From positions 20,295 through 84,294 of the forward strand of contig NW_020312021.1 in the NCBI RefSeq assembly GCF_003144115.1: a stretch of DNA of 64,000 nt, written 5' to 3'. Position numbers and translations under genes: made by a program. Under the pieces are notes generated by a model that saw only the letters and a list, made by a program, of their open reading frames with translations, made no database searches and had not been told where the DNA came from. The stretch comes from Tilletiopsis washingtonensis (lineage: Eukaryota > Basidiomycota > Exobasidiomycetes > Entylomatales). Shown here piece by piece: positions 53,640 through 64,000 of the stretch. The first letter of the stretch is position 1, and every line of letters begins with the position of its first letter.

Positions 53640-55172
53640 ATGTCCTTTGCCGAGCTGCGTCGCCGCCAAGGCGCGTCCGGCGGGCTGCTCGACCCCATCG
53701 TCGACGGCGCCAGCAGCATCATCGACGGCATCCTCGGCGGCAATGGCAACGGCAACGGCAATGGCAACGGCGGCGCAGCCTCGAGCTCGTCGTCGTCGTC
53801 GTCCAGCGCGGCGGTTAGTAGCAGCAGCAGAGCGGCCTCCAGCTCGCGCGTGAGTGGCCAGCGACGGCGGCGGCGAGGCAGCGCCGGCCCGGGCCAAGCA
53901 CGCGGCGCAGCGAGAGACGGCGCGTGGAATCGCTCATGCTCACACTCCAGGCGCCCGCCTCCTCCTCCTCCTCCTCCTCCGCCTCCTCACGGCCATCGTC
54001 GTCAATGCAGTCTGCCGCCAGCAGCACCAGCGGTGAGTCTTGTGTGTCGCGCGCGCGTCCTCGGGCAGCACGGCGTGCCAGATGCGCCGCCTCGACGCTA
54101 AAGAACCTTTGCTGATCCAGACTCTCTCCTCTCCTCTTCGTCCTCGTTCCTCCCGCTCTCCTCTTCCTCCGCCTCTTCCGCATCCTCTTCCCCTCCATTC
54201 GCTGCTCCCTCGTCGACCCGGCAACGCCTTGCTTCCCGGACCACAGCCGCATCCACCTCGAGCTCCTCCGCCGCGCCCACCTCGACGCGCAGCACGACGT
54301 CGCGTGCGCCCGAGCCTACGACCTTCTCTTCTACGTCGCAGAGCGCCGCCACGGTGGTCAACACCTTCACCTCCGACGGCTCCGTCTTCACTGTGACGCA
54401 GACCCAGACGCAGCCCGTCGTCGTTGAAGTGACGACGCTGCCGTCGTCGGACCAGGCCAACGCCTCATCGGGCAGCAGCAGCAACAGCGGCCTGATTGGC
54501 GGCGTCGTCGGCGGCGTCGTCGGCGGTCTGGCACTGCTGACGGCCCTCGTCGTGCTCGGCATCCTGCTCAAGCGTCGCAAGGAGCGCACCGGGCACGCCT
54601 GGTTCCTCTGCTTCGGCCGGCGACCGCGCGGCGCGTCAGAGGACGGCGACTGGCCGACGTTCGACCCCAACTCGCCCGGCCTCGCCACCACAGCCGCCAG
54701 TGCTCGCGGCGGCGGCGCGCAGGGCGGCACGTTGCCCGCGGGCTTCGACGACGACCCGGAGGCGGGAGCCTACGGTGCCAGTTCGTCGGGCCACTATGGC
54801 GAGATGCGCGAGTACGGCGCCGCTGGCGCTGGCGCCACGGCCGCTGGCTACTACGGCGCACGCTCGCGGCAAGAGTCGCATGGCGGCTTCTCGGCCGACG
54901 GCTACCCGCTCTCCAACGCCACGGGCCCCTCCATGGGCGGACCCAGTGAGGAGGGCCACTTCTCCCTGCCCTCGCAGCACGCGCCGCACATGTCGCAGAG
55001 CAGCGCGGGCGCCGCGTGGCCCATGGGGGGCATGGCGTTCGCGCCGCCCGTGCCGCAACCCGCGCCGGAAGCGCCGACGTACGACCATCTCGATCCCGTC
55101 GACGTGCAGCAGGCGCGCATGCGCGAACAGCATGCGGCCGGCGCGGCGCCGCCTTACACGCACGCTGCGTGA
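53640..55172 (+). CDS. Ser-rich single-pass membrane protein, Mid2/Wsc-like architecture
   Basis: Three exons (53640-53849, 53951-54032, 54121-55172), phases close, 447 aa. The N-terminus MSFAELRRRQGASGGLL lacks a classical signal peptide. A Gly-Asn repeat (GNGNGNGNGN), then long Ser/Ala/Thr runs to about residue 200, would be heavily O-mannosylated if extracellular. One membrane span follows: LIGGVVGGVVGGLALLTALV then a basic stop KRRKER. The cytosolic tail is rich in Gly, Tyr, Ser and Pro (YGASSSGHYGEMREYG). This layout is that of fungal cell-wall stress sensors (Mid2, Wsc), but the Cys-rich WSC head is absent. The role as a surface sensor is inference. Confidence 0.75.
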
Positions 55173-55796
55173 GGTCTCTGCCACTGCTTCCTTCTCATCG
55201 TTCCACACCCGAGACATCCTACTCGCGACCCCTTGCGCGCCGCTGTAGAAGCGAGCTGCCACCTACTCTGTGCGACTGTCTCTGCGGACCACCTGTATCA
55301 TTGCCACACCTATTCACCATCACGCCGCAAGCCTGCACTGCGTCCTGACTGGTGATGAGATCTCTTTGCGCAGGCAGAAGGGCAGCGTGAAAGAAAGAGG
55401 AGCGAGACAGAGAGAGCGAGAGTGTAGTACAGCGGCCGAGGAGGCACATTTGAGCGCGGCGAGGGAACAGACGAGACGAGGCGAGGCGGGAGCGGCGGAA
55501 AAGCGACTGGCGCTCGCGGCGCGATCCGCACGGCAGAGGAGAGGGGGGAGATCCGGATGGTGTAGAGAGCATGTGGTGCGAGATCGGGACGGGCGTCGTA
55601 CGTTAGATGGAGAGCATGGCGCGCGGGAAGAGGGGAGGGGGGGGGGCAGATGGGGTGCGTGGGTGGGTGGCAGCACGGCGGATGCAAGGATGTTGAGGAC
55701 ACACGCGAGCGAAGGCGATTGAAGCGCAGCGAGGAGCTGGGAGCGGAATGCAGAGACGCGCAAGAGGGCACGGACGGGAGCTCGCCGCGGCCGCTC
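55173..55796. other. Intergenic region between convergent genes
   Basis: 624 bp shared 3' flank of the membrane protein and NIK1. It contains purine runs (GAGAGAGCGAGAG near 55410) and a 10-nt poly-G run at 55637-55646. No gene seen. Confidence 0.6.
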
Positions 55797-58700
55797 TCAT
55801 GGCCGAGCGAGGCCCTTCTTCTTGGACAGCAGCGAGTGCAGCGTGGCGATGAGCTCAACGCGCCGGATCGGCTTGGAGACGTAGGCGCTCATGCCTGCCT
55901 GCAGACACTTTTCCTGCGGCGTGGGAGAGGGGGCGTCAGTGGGCGAGGCCCAGCACAGCGGAGGCGCAAGCGAGGCCAGCCACACACCTTGTCGCCGAGC
56001 ATCGCGTGCGCCGTGAGGGCCACGATGGGCACACGCTCCTCGCCGAGCGTCGCCTCAAACTCGCGGATCGCAATCGTCGCCTCGATGCCGCCCATGACGG
56101 GCACTGCACGGGAATGGGTCAGCGACGCGCAGGCAGGAGAAGCAGGCATTCGGCACGCACTGCTGACATCCATGAGGATCACGTCGTAGCTGCGCTTCTT
56201 GACGGCCATGACGGCGAGCTGGCCGTTGTCGACGACATCCACCTTGTGGCCCTGGTTCTGCAGGATCTTGCACGCCAGCTTCTGGTTGACGACGTTGTCC
56301 TCGGCGAGCAGGATGTCGTACGTGACCTCGTTGTTGCCCTCGCTCGGCGCCGCGGCGCTGCTCTCGAGCGACGGCAGCAGCGTGAAGAAGAGGTCGGCGA
56401 GCGTGATGGGCGTGTTGGTGTACGACGAAATGCCGTGGTCGAGGCAGTAGGTGAGGTTGAGGGTGAGCGTCGAGGGCGAGACGAGATTGATGGGAATGTA
56501 GCGCAGGTGCTCGACGGTGCGCAGGTCCTCGATGACGCTGAGCGAGTCGGCAATGATGGCGTCGATGCGCGGCATGCCGCGCTTGCGCTGCGCCGCCTCC
56601 TCGACGCTGTGCGCCGCAAACACCTTGAGGCCGAGCTCCTCGAGCATGCGCTGCACGCCCGACTGGTCGTGCAGCGTGTCGAGGAAGAAGATGTTGCGCC
56701 CGACGTACGGGCGCATCTTTTCGTGCACGTGCTCGGCATCGACCGTGTCGAGCTCGACGAGCATGGTAAAGAAGAAGTCGCTGCCGCGGCCGTAGTTGCT
56801 GCGCACCCAGAGGTCGCCGCCCATGAGGTTGACGAGGCGGCGCGAGATGCTCAGGCCGAGGCCCGTGCCGCCGTACTTGCGCGTCGTCGAGCCGTCGGCC
56901 TGGCAGAACGTGTCGAAGATGACGTCGAGCTTGTCCTGCTTGATGCCGATGCCCGAGTCGCTGGCGCAGAACTCGAGCAGCGCCTGCTTGGGCGAGACCA
57001 TCTTGGCGAGCGTGCACTTGAGCGCCACGCGCCCGCCGGCCTCGGTGAACTTGACGGCATTGCCAATGAGGTTCGTGATGATCTGCTTGAGGCGCAGCGC
57101 GTCGCCGATGAGCGGGTCGGGACAGTCGGGCGCCACCTCGTACATGAGGTTGAGCTTCTTCTGCGTGGCGCGCACCGAGAGCGTCTTGAGCACGCTGAAC
57201 ACGATGCCGCGCAGCGAAAAGGGAATCTCCTCGACGTTCATGCGGCCGGCCTCGATCTTGCTGATGTCGAGAATGTCGTCGATGATGGCGAGCAGGTTGC
57301 CGGCCAGCGTCGACACCGTCACCAGATTCTCGCGCTGGCTGCGCGACAGCTCCGTCTCGAGCGTCAGCGCCGTCATGCCGATGATGCCGTTCATCGGCGT
57401 GCGGATCTCGTGCGACATGTTGGCGAGGAACTCGCTCTTGCTGCGGTTCGCCAGCTCGGCCGCCTCGCGTGCGGCCGTGTTCTTCTGGATCGAGTCGCGC
57501 AGACTGTACACCATCTGGTTGATCTTCGTCTTGAGCGAGTCCATCTCGCCCGACGCCTCGACGGTGACGAAGCGCGTAAAGTCGCCGTCGGTTGCCGCCG
57601 CGGTGATCTGCGCAAACGCGCGCACCTGCGACGTCAGGTTGTTCGCCATGATGTTGACGTTGTCGGTGATCTCGCCCCACTTGCCCTTGATGTCCTTCTT
57701 CTGCGCCTGCACGCCGAGCTTGCCCTCGGTGCCCACCTCGCGCGCCACGCGCGTGACCTCGGACGCGAAGAAGGACAGCTGCGAAGGGGGGTGAGCGCGG
57801 CGCGGCGGCGTGTATTTGCGACGGCACGCACCTGGTCAATCATGTTGTTGATCGTGTTGACGAGGTCGAGGATCTCGCCCGACACGGAGATTGTCACCTT
57901 CTGCGTCAGGTCGCCGCGCGCCACGGCAGTCTGCCAAGAGACAGTCAGCGGCGCGGCAGGCAGTTCCCACGCGCGGCGACTCACCGTGGCGTGCGCAATG
58001 GTCCGCACCTGCAGCGTCAGGTTCGCTGCCATGGTGTTGACCGAGTCGGTGAGGTCCTGCAGGGTGCGCTCCAGTCAGGCGTGGCCTCGCCAAGCCGCAG
58101 CCGCCGCACGCAGCTCACCTTCCACGTGCCGCCGACGCCCAGCACCGTCGCACGGCCGCCGAGCTTGCCCTCGGTGCCGACCTCCTTGGCGACGCGCGTG
58201 ACCTCGGTCGAGAAGGTGCGCAGCGACTCGACCATGTTGTTCACCGTGAGCTGTGCAGCGAGAGGTCAGCAATGCGCAGAAGGTGGCACCCAGCGGCCGC
58301 CGCCGCCAAGCCCTCTCGCGGCACGCACCTTGAGGTCGAGGAACTCGCCGCGGACCTCGACGTTGATCGTCTTGCTGAGGTCGCCGCGCGCCACTGCCGT
58401 CGTGACCGTGGCGATGGAGCGCACCTGCGTCGTCAGGTTGCTCGCCATCATGTTGACGCGCTCCGTCAGGACCTGTGCGGACGCGCGCAAGTGAGCCAGG
58501 CCATCTCCATGCGCGCGGGCACGACGACTCACCTGCCACTGGCCCTTGACGTCGTCGACGTTGGCCTGGCCGCCAAGGCGGCCCTCGGTGCCCACCTCCA
58601 CCGACACGCGAATAATCTCGTCGGAGAGCGTCTTGAGCTGCCGCACCATGTTGTTGACCGTCATCTTGAGATCGAGAATCTCGCCCTTGACGTCGACGGT

Positions 58701-60965
58701 GATGAACTCGGTGAGCACGCCCTCGGCGACGCACTTGGTCACGCGCGCAATCTCGCGGACCTGCGACGTCAAATTGTCGGCCATCTTGTTGACCTGCGCG
58801 GGGAGGCGTCAGTGGGCAGCAGCCGGCGCGCACGCAGGGCGGCACGCACGTTCTCCGTCAGGTCCTTCCATGTGCCCTCGACGTTTGGCACGTGCGCCTG
58901 CCCGCCGAGCTTGCCGTACGTGCCCACTGCGCGCGAGAATCAGCAGCTGTGCGCTGGCGAGGGCCGCAGACGCGCAACACGCACCTTCCATCGACATGCG
59001 CACGACTTCGCTCGCAAAGACGCGCAGCTGCCCGACCATCGAGTTGACCGTGTCCTTGAGCTGCGCCATCTCGCCCTCGGCGTCGATGTCGATCGTCTTT
59101 GTCAGGTCTCCCTTGGCGACGGCCGTCGTGACGACGCCGATGGAGCGCACTTGCTCCGTGAGGTTCGAACACATGCGGTTCACCTGCGCACGCGCAGAGG
59201 TTAGCACAGGAGCGCCGCGAGGGCAGCGCGCATGGAGCCAAGTCAACGCGGCTGCGCGCCAATTGTGCGCGCGCCCTCTCCCTGCTTGCTCCCTGCGTGC
59301 ACTCTCAACGCTCGCCTCGCACTCACATTGACCGTCAGCTCCTTCCAGACACCCTGCACTCCCGGCACGTGCGCCTGTCCACCCAGCTGGCCGCGGCTGC
59401 CGACCTCGCGCGAGACGCGCGTGACCTCGTTGGCAAAGTGCCGCAGCTGGTCCACCATGACGTTGATGGTGACTTTGAGCTCGAGAATCTCGCCGTCGGC
59501 CGGCACCTCGATCTGCTTGCTCAGATCGCCGCGCGCCACAGCCTGCACGCTGGAGAGATCAGCCATCTTCGCTCCGTACGCGCGCCCGTGACGTGCGCGC
59601 GCGCTCACCTTGGTGACGTGTGCGACGCCTCGCACTTGCGTCGTGAGATTCTCGGCGAGTCGGTTGACGACGTCCTTGAGTTCCTTCCATCGGCCCTCGA
59701 CGCCCTCCACCTCGACCTGGCCGCCCAGCTTGCCCTGCGTGCCCACCTCGAGCGAGACGCGCGTCACTTCGGCCGCGAACGTCGAGAGACGGTCGACCAT
59801 CTGGTTGATGATGTCCTTGAGCTCCACCATGACATGGCCCTGCACGGGCACGGTGATGTGCTGCGAGAGGTCGCCGAACGCCACGGCCTGTGGAGAGGGA
59901 GACGGTGAGCATGCTGGCGTGTCGGAAGCTTTTGCGCGCGCGCGCCAGGCAGCGGCGGCCGCGCAGTCGCAGCGAGAGGAGCGCATGACAGCGCGCCGGC
60001 CTGGCACGCTTCCCGGCCTGCCGATGCCGACAGTGCCGTAGCAACGCAGCCAACGCCAGAGGTGCCCAGCGGCCTGCTGGGCGTGCCGAGGGTGCAGCCC
60101 CGTCATCTGCGCGCAAGACGCCCCACTCGCCGAGACCTCGGTACCCAAGGCGCGCATCGCCGCGACTCACCTTGCACACCCTGGCAATGTCCTGCACCTG
60201 CGCCTTGAGGAGACGCAGCTCCTCCTGGGCACTCAGGCCGCTCTCGTCGTTGTCGATGTATCGCTCAAACGCGCCCAGTGCGCCCTTTGCCTCGTCCTCG
60301 CCCGCACTCTCGCCGTCGCGCGGCGCCGGCGCGGCCGAGGCGTTGGAGGGCGAGGGCGTGAGCAGCACGGGCCCATGCCGCGACATGCCGAGGGGATAGG
60401 AGAGCGGATACGTGCTGCTCTGCGGATGTGCGTGAGAGAGCGGGTAGGGAAAGTTGGGCAGCGAGTAAGGCGCGCCGCCGGCGGGACTCTCGGAGGGCGA
60501 GTCGACGTCGGACGAGGCGCGCGGTTTGCTGTGCGAGCTCGAAGCAGCTGTTGCAGCGGCGGCGGCGGCGGCAGCATCGCGCGTCGCCAGCTCATCCTCG
60601 GCGGCCCACAGCCGTGCCACAAGCGTGGCGAGGTGTGCCTCGACGGCATGTGTGCGCTCTTCGTCGTCTGCCGTCGCAGCCGCAAAGCGCGGCAGCGGCA
60701 GGGCGAGCGGGAAGAGCTCTGCGGCAGCTGCTGCGCCTGCTGTGTCGTCGTCGAGCGCCGCAGCAGCGGCGCTGGGGCGTATGCTGAGCGCGCCGAGCTC
60801 CTCTGCAATGCCGTTGCTCTTGCGCGGCACCTCTGCGGGCCGTGCCTCGACGAGCGCGGCAGTGAGACGCAGCAGATGCTCGACGAAGTCGGCCTGCGCC
60901 GGCGCCGCGTCTGCTGCTGCGGCGTGCGCCGGCGGTCTCCGCGGCGTGGTGCGCTGCCGCAATGG

Positions 60966-61004
<39 letters not shown>

Positions 61005-61097
61005 GCTGCCGCCTGCACTGCTGCTGCTGCCGCCCGCGACGCCATTGCTGGTGCCGTACGGCGGCCGGCTGCTCGACGCGAGCACCGCTGCGGCCAT
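55797..61097 (-). CDS. NIK1: Group III hybrid histidine kinase with HAMP repeats (Nik1/Hik1)
   Basis: Cytosolic osmosensing kinase upstream of the HOG MAP-kinase pathway; the class targeted by phenylpyrrole and dicarboximide fungicides. Thirteen exons, twelve introns, several at HAMP-repeat borders. Residues 1-310 are low-complexity Ser/Ala with poly-Ser and poly-Ala runs. Then come seven HAMP-type segments, each with a core like [11 protein letters not shown] and a linker like [12 protein letters not shown]. The H-box is [19 protein letters not shown] (phospho-His), the N-box [13 protein letters not shown], the G-boxes DSGIGI and [14 protein letters not shown]. The receiver domain has [12 protein letters not shown], the phospho-Asp in ILMDVSMPVMGG (an intron splits this motif), ALTAHAM and YVSKPI. 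Complete and apparently functional. Confidence 0.98.
60977..61026. repeat. CTG/CAG trinucleotide-rich run in NIK1
   Basis: About eleven consecutive CTG triplets in the plus sense, followed by imperfect ones. In the NIK1 frame it encodes a poly-Ser run near residue 30; antisense it reads poly-Leu. A likely slippage site. Confidence 0.85.
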
Positions 61098-62573
61098 GGC
61101 GCGCGAGAGAGAGCGGGGGGGCTGTGGCAGCGCGCGGAGAGAGGAGCAGGCAGCGCTCGCCTGGAGGTCGCAGTCGCGGCCGTGATAAGTTGAGGAGCCT
61201 TGTGCGGTGTGGGTGTGAGCGAGAGAGACGAGCGCGGTGCGAGAGAGGAGCGAGGAGAGTGACGCTGAGGCTGGACGCTGCGACGTTCAGGCTGACGCTG
61301 CCTCGGCTGCTTGTCGTCGTCGCTGTCGAGCGGCACCTCGGCTGGTGCGCGGCGCGGCGCCGCGCGTGCACAGCGCCGCGGCCGCGCGCGCGGCAGCCTG
61401 CAGGGAGCCCTGCAGGCGCAGGAGCAGCCTGCGTCTAGCGCACTTTTCGTCTCCTCGCCGCTGCGGCCGGAGTGCAGCGCACCGCCTGCTGAGCGAGGCG
61501 GGCGCAGCAGCACAGCCGCGGCAGCTCCCGCGGCCACCTGCTGGCAGGCCGCGTGCGGCTCGTGCGCCGAGCCGCTCAGGCACAGCAGCGCGGCATGCAC
61601 TCTTAGTGGGCCTCGCTCAAAGGCCCTTCAGTGAGCGCTGCGTTCTGCGCGCTGCCAGTGCCGCGCTCCGTCGCCGCCGTCGCTTTTCCGCGCCTCGCCT
61701 TCGGCGGCGAGTGCAGCAGCAGCATGCAGACGGCCTCTCGCTCACGCACTCGTCCGTGACTGGCTGAGAAGCTGTCACTGTCGTCTCGTCCTGTCGCTTG
61801 CTGCGTCTGCTGCATGCTTGCGAGCCGAGAGCACTGCATCTCGAGTCGCAAACCTTTAGCTTCAAGCGCGCCGAGAGAGGCGCCGCCGCTTGCGCCCCTC
61901 TCCTTGACGGCGCGCGCGCCGCGTGTCTGCTTCATCTGCTGGCCCCGCCTTCGCCGGCTGCAGGCGCTCTCAACTCCGCCGCCTGTGCTTCTGCACGACC
62001 CTTGCTGTCACGCCGCAGAGCGCAGAACAAGCATGCTGGCGGCTGCCTCTCGCGTCTGCCTGCTGCCTCTGCCCGTCGAGGAGGTCTTTGCTTGCAGCAG
62101 CGCCAGGCTGGCAGGTAAGAGTTGCCGCAAACGCGACGTCGCCTCGGTGACGAGTAAAGTTCGGCACCGCTCAAGCTGGCTCGGATTCTCGAGAATACCC
62201 TACCTCGGCCCTCTCTCGGCCACCAGGGCGTGCAAAAAGCGTGACAAAGTGTGGGCGGCGAGAGCAGAAACAGAGAGCTGCTGGCGCCGCGAGCCGCGGA
62301 GGCGGGAGCGCCCCTCTCGCGTGTGTGGCCCGCCGTCGCGACGCGAAGATCGCTTCGGCACGGGCGCGTCTCGCGTGCGTGGCCTCCAAGCACATACACA
62401 GTTCAGACACGCAGCTTCCCGGGAGGTGAGAGGTCTAGATTCTCTTCTTGCGTCGCTTCAGCAGCTGGACATGCGTCAGAACTCACTCGACTCAAGAGGT
62501 ATTAGAGGTCTGCAGGCTGAGAGTGTGGGGCACTCGGCCGCCCGTCGGGGCTGACGCATCCCAGACGCATCCA

Positions 62574-62926
62574 GGGGGGGGGGGGCGTTAACGCGCGCTA
62601 CGGCGCCTTACGCGCAACGCTCCGCATGCCGCTCCCAACGGGTCTCTGCGCGCATGCATGGAACTCCATGTCTCCCCCCCCCCCCCCTGGCGCTGGGCAG
62701 CAGCGGCGTGCCGCACCCGCCGTATGCCGTATGCCGCAGCCGAGAGGAGCCCGAGCGGGGGGGGGGGGGCGGCAGAGACTGGGCGCGGCGGGCTTGCATC
62801 TGAGCCGCTGCATCTCTGGCCCGCTGCGACCTCTCTGCCAACACGGTCACATCTGCCGCACCCGGGCTGCTGCCTGCATGTGGCGCGCACCTGCAGCAGC
62901 GGCTTGCCGGGGGGGGGGGGGGGGGG
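62574..62926. repeat. Cluster of four long G/C homopolymers
   Basis: G12 at 62574-62585, C14 at 62674-62687, G13 at 62757-62769 and G18 at 62909-62926, spaced about 90-150 bp. G18 is the longest homopolymer in the window. Confidence 0.9.
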
Positions 62927-63055
62927 CACAAGAGTTACATCGTGTAGAGACGCCGAGCCTGTGGCATGTGGCAAGAATCCGTATGGGTTTGCCGATTACA
63001 GCGAGTGCGTGGTGTTGATGGAACAGGGGGTGAGACGGTGACGATGCATATGTGT

Positions 63056-63076
63056 GTAGGTGTGTGTGTGTGTGTA
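63056..63076 (+). repeat. (GT)n microsatellite
   Basis: About nine GT/TG dinucleotides interrupted by one TAG, just past the end of NSA1. Confidence 0.8.
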
Positions 63077-63109
63077 GGCGGGGCTCGATTGTGATGTAGT
63101 GAAGTGCTG

Positions 63110-64000
63110 CTAGTGCTTCTTCGTCTTCTTGCTTCTCTCCTCCTCCTCCTCTTCACTCTCCTCCTCCTCCTCCTCTCCCACGCGGTCCATAGCCTCCCAC
63201 ACCTCCTCTTCCTCTCCCTCCATCTCCACATCGACAACCGGGCACTCTCCATCCCACAGCACTGCGCCGAGCGCCGTCTGGCCCGCAAAGACGCTCGCCA
63301 GCGTGGTGCCGCGCTGCTTGGACGCGCCGGCGCGCTGCGCGGCGCCGGGCGCCGTCGAGTGCAGGCGCAGCAGCCGGTCGAGAGACGCACTGAGCAGCAG
63401 CGGCGCCGAGATGGGCAGCGCAGACGAAGAGGAGAGGGGCGCACAAAGAGGCAGCACCACATTTACGGCGCCCGTGATGTCTGGCGGCCAAGATACGGCG
63501 GCGTCAGCAAAGGAATGGGGGGACGGGGGGCAAGCATCTCAAGTCACGCGTGCGTGTGGCGAGGGGGGGGCTCGAGGCTTGGGAAGAATGAGGGCGCAAA
63601 AAGGTAACTCACCCTTGTAGGAGTACGTCACTGCTCCCTCTTCATCCGTCGCATACAGCTTGCCACTGCCGTCGGCGACGAAGCACTCCTGCCGGCCCTC
63701 GCTGCTCGGCGCGCCCGCCACGACGAGGCGCACGCCGCCGGCGCCGGCGGGCACGACGCGCGTCTCGCGGCGCGCCCTGCGCCCGGCGGCGTGCGCCGTC
63801 GAGTAGAGGCGCAGCACGCCGTCGCGCGTGCCGGCGGCAAGCGTGAAGGTGGGCGGTGAAGAGGAGGAGGACGAGGAGGAGGCGCCAAGAATGCAGGCAG
63901 AGGTAATGCGCGGGGCTTGGGGCAGAGAGAGGGCGTCGTTCGGCAGCTGTTTCGCAACGCAAAAGGCGTCAGTTGCATGAAGAGGCAGCGCCGGGGGGGG
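63110..64000 (-). CDS. NSA1: Ribosome biogenesis protein Nsa1/WDR74, 3' part
   Basis: Partial; the N-terminus lies beyond 64000. Visible exons are 63613-63946 and 63110-63480, joined at TYSYK/DITGAVN with closing phase; an acceptor precedes 63946 with a CTGAC branch motif. WD40 character: FTLAAGTRDGVLRLYST, CFVADGSGKLYATDEEG and PLLLSASLDRLLRLHST, with the SLDRxLRLH motif typical of the last blade of Nsa1/WDR74, a factor in nucleolar 60S subunit maturation. The C-terminus is a long Glu run (GEEEEVWEAMDRVGEEEEE) ending in KKTKKH, matching the charged tails of this family. The internal Ser run (63852-63880) is coded by TCC repeats. Confidence 0.82.
63993..64000 (+). repeat. Poly-G run at window edge
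   Basis: At least eight guanines, possibly continuing beyond the window, inside an intron of NSA1. Confidence 0.7.

Larger units (their letters stand above)
61098..63109. other. 2.0-kb non-coding region with several poly-G/C runs
   Basis: Upstream of NIK1 and downstream of NSA1. Open frames are Arg/Ala-rich shadows. It holds four G or C runs of 12-18 nt between 62574 and 62926 and a short (GT)n run at about 63056-63075. No gene recognised. Confidence 0.6.

Noticed and set aside
56006-58201. 731-residue open frame on the plus strand, antisense to NIK1
   Set aside because: Mirror of NIK1 codon bias (GC-rich third positions remove stops on the opposite strand). No motif, and NIK1 on the other strand is certain.
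61311-61767. Arg/Ala/Ser-rich frames upstream of NIK1 as a small gene
   Set aside because: Several overlapping frames on both strands with similar composition; nothing distinguishes one as coding.
1-64000. tRNA genes, CRISPR arrays, intact transposons or terminal inverted repeats
   Set aside because: Looked for B-box-like GGTTCGA motifs, regular spacers, and transposase or reverse transcriptase motifs by eye; none found. A proper search tool could still find a diverged element.

Overview
The window is 64 kb of GC-rich nuclear DNA from a filamentous or yeast-like fungus. Genes are dense and split by many short introns (about 40-70 nt, sometimes a few hundred) with GTGAGT/GTGCGT donors, CTGAC/CTGAT branch-like motifs and CAG acceptors. 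The gene set (group III HAMP histidine kinase, fungal SEC16, OPT transporter, REC8, NSA1) is fungal. Intron density, GC content and Ser/Ala/Gln-rich proteins suggest Basidiomycota, perhaps Ustilaginomycotina or a similar yeast-forming lineage; that placement is inference. I joined exons by hand, and in most models every intron phase closes, which is good evidence for the structures.

Layout. 0-11.4 kb: a partial coiled-coil gene (-), a class I histone deacetylase (-) divergent from glutathione synthetase GSH2 (+), an armadillo-repeat SmgGDS-like protein (-) convergent with GSH2, and an MFS anion:cation symporter (-). 11.4-13.7 kb has no confident gene. 13.7-21.2 kb: a 2-oxoglutarate/Fe(II) oxygenase (-), a possible CENP-P-like kinetochore protein (-), lipoyl synthase (+) and signal peptide peptidase (+). 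21.3-29.6 kb: SEC16 (-) divergent from a PRCC-domain protein (+).

29.6-41.1 kb looks like an accessory island. It holds minisatellite arrays, long poly-G/poly-C runs, two repeat-rich lineage-specific proteins, an incomplete tandem duplication of a divergent gene pair, and a gene with a possible GIY-YIG nuclease-like core. The core genome resumes at 41.2 kb: meiotic kleisin REC8 (-), a small membrane protein (-), an amino-acid permease (+), an oligopeptide transporter with about 21 exons (+), a Ser-rich single-pass membrane protein (+), the hybrid osmosensing histidine kinase NIK1 (-), and the 3' part of ribosome biogenesis gene NSA1/WDR74 (-), cut by the right edge.

Most genes are unrelated housekeeping functions in divergent or convergent pairs; there is no biosynthetic cluster. 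The most unusual material is the 30-41 kb island. No tRNA, rRNA, CRISPR or intact transposon was recognised.
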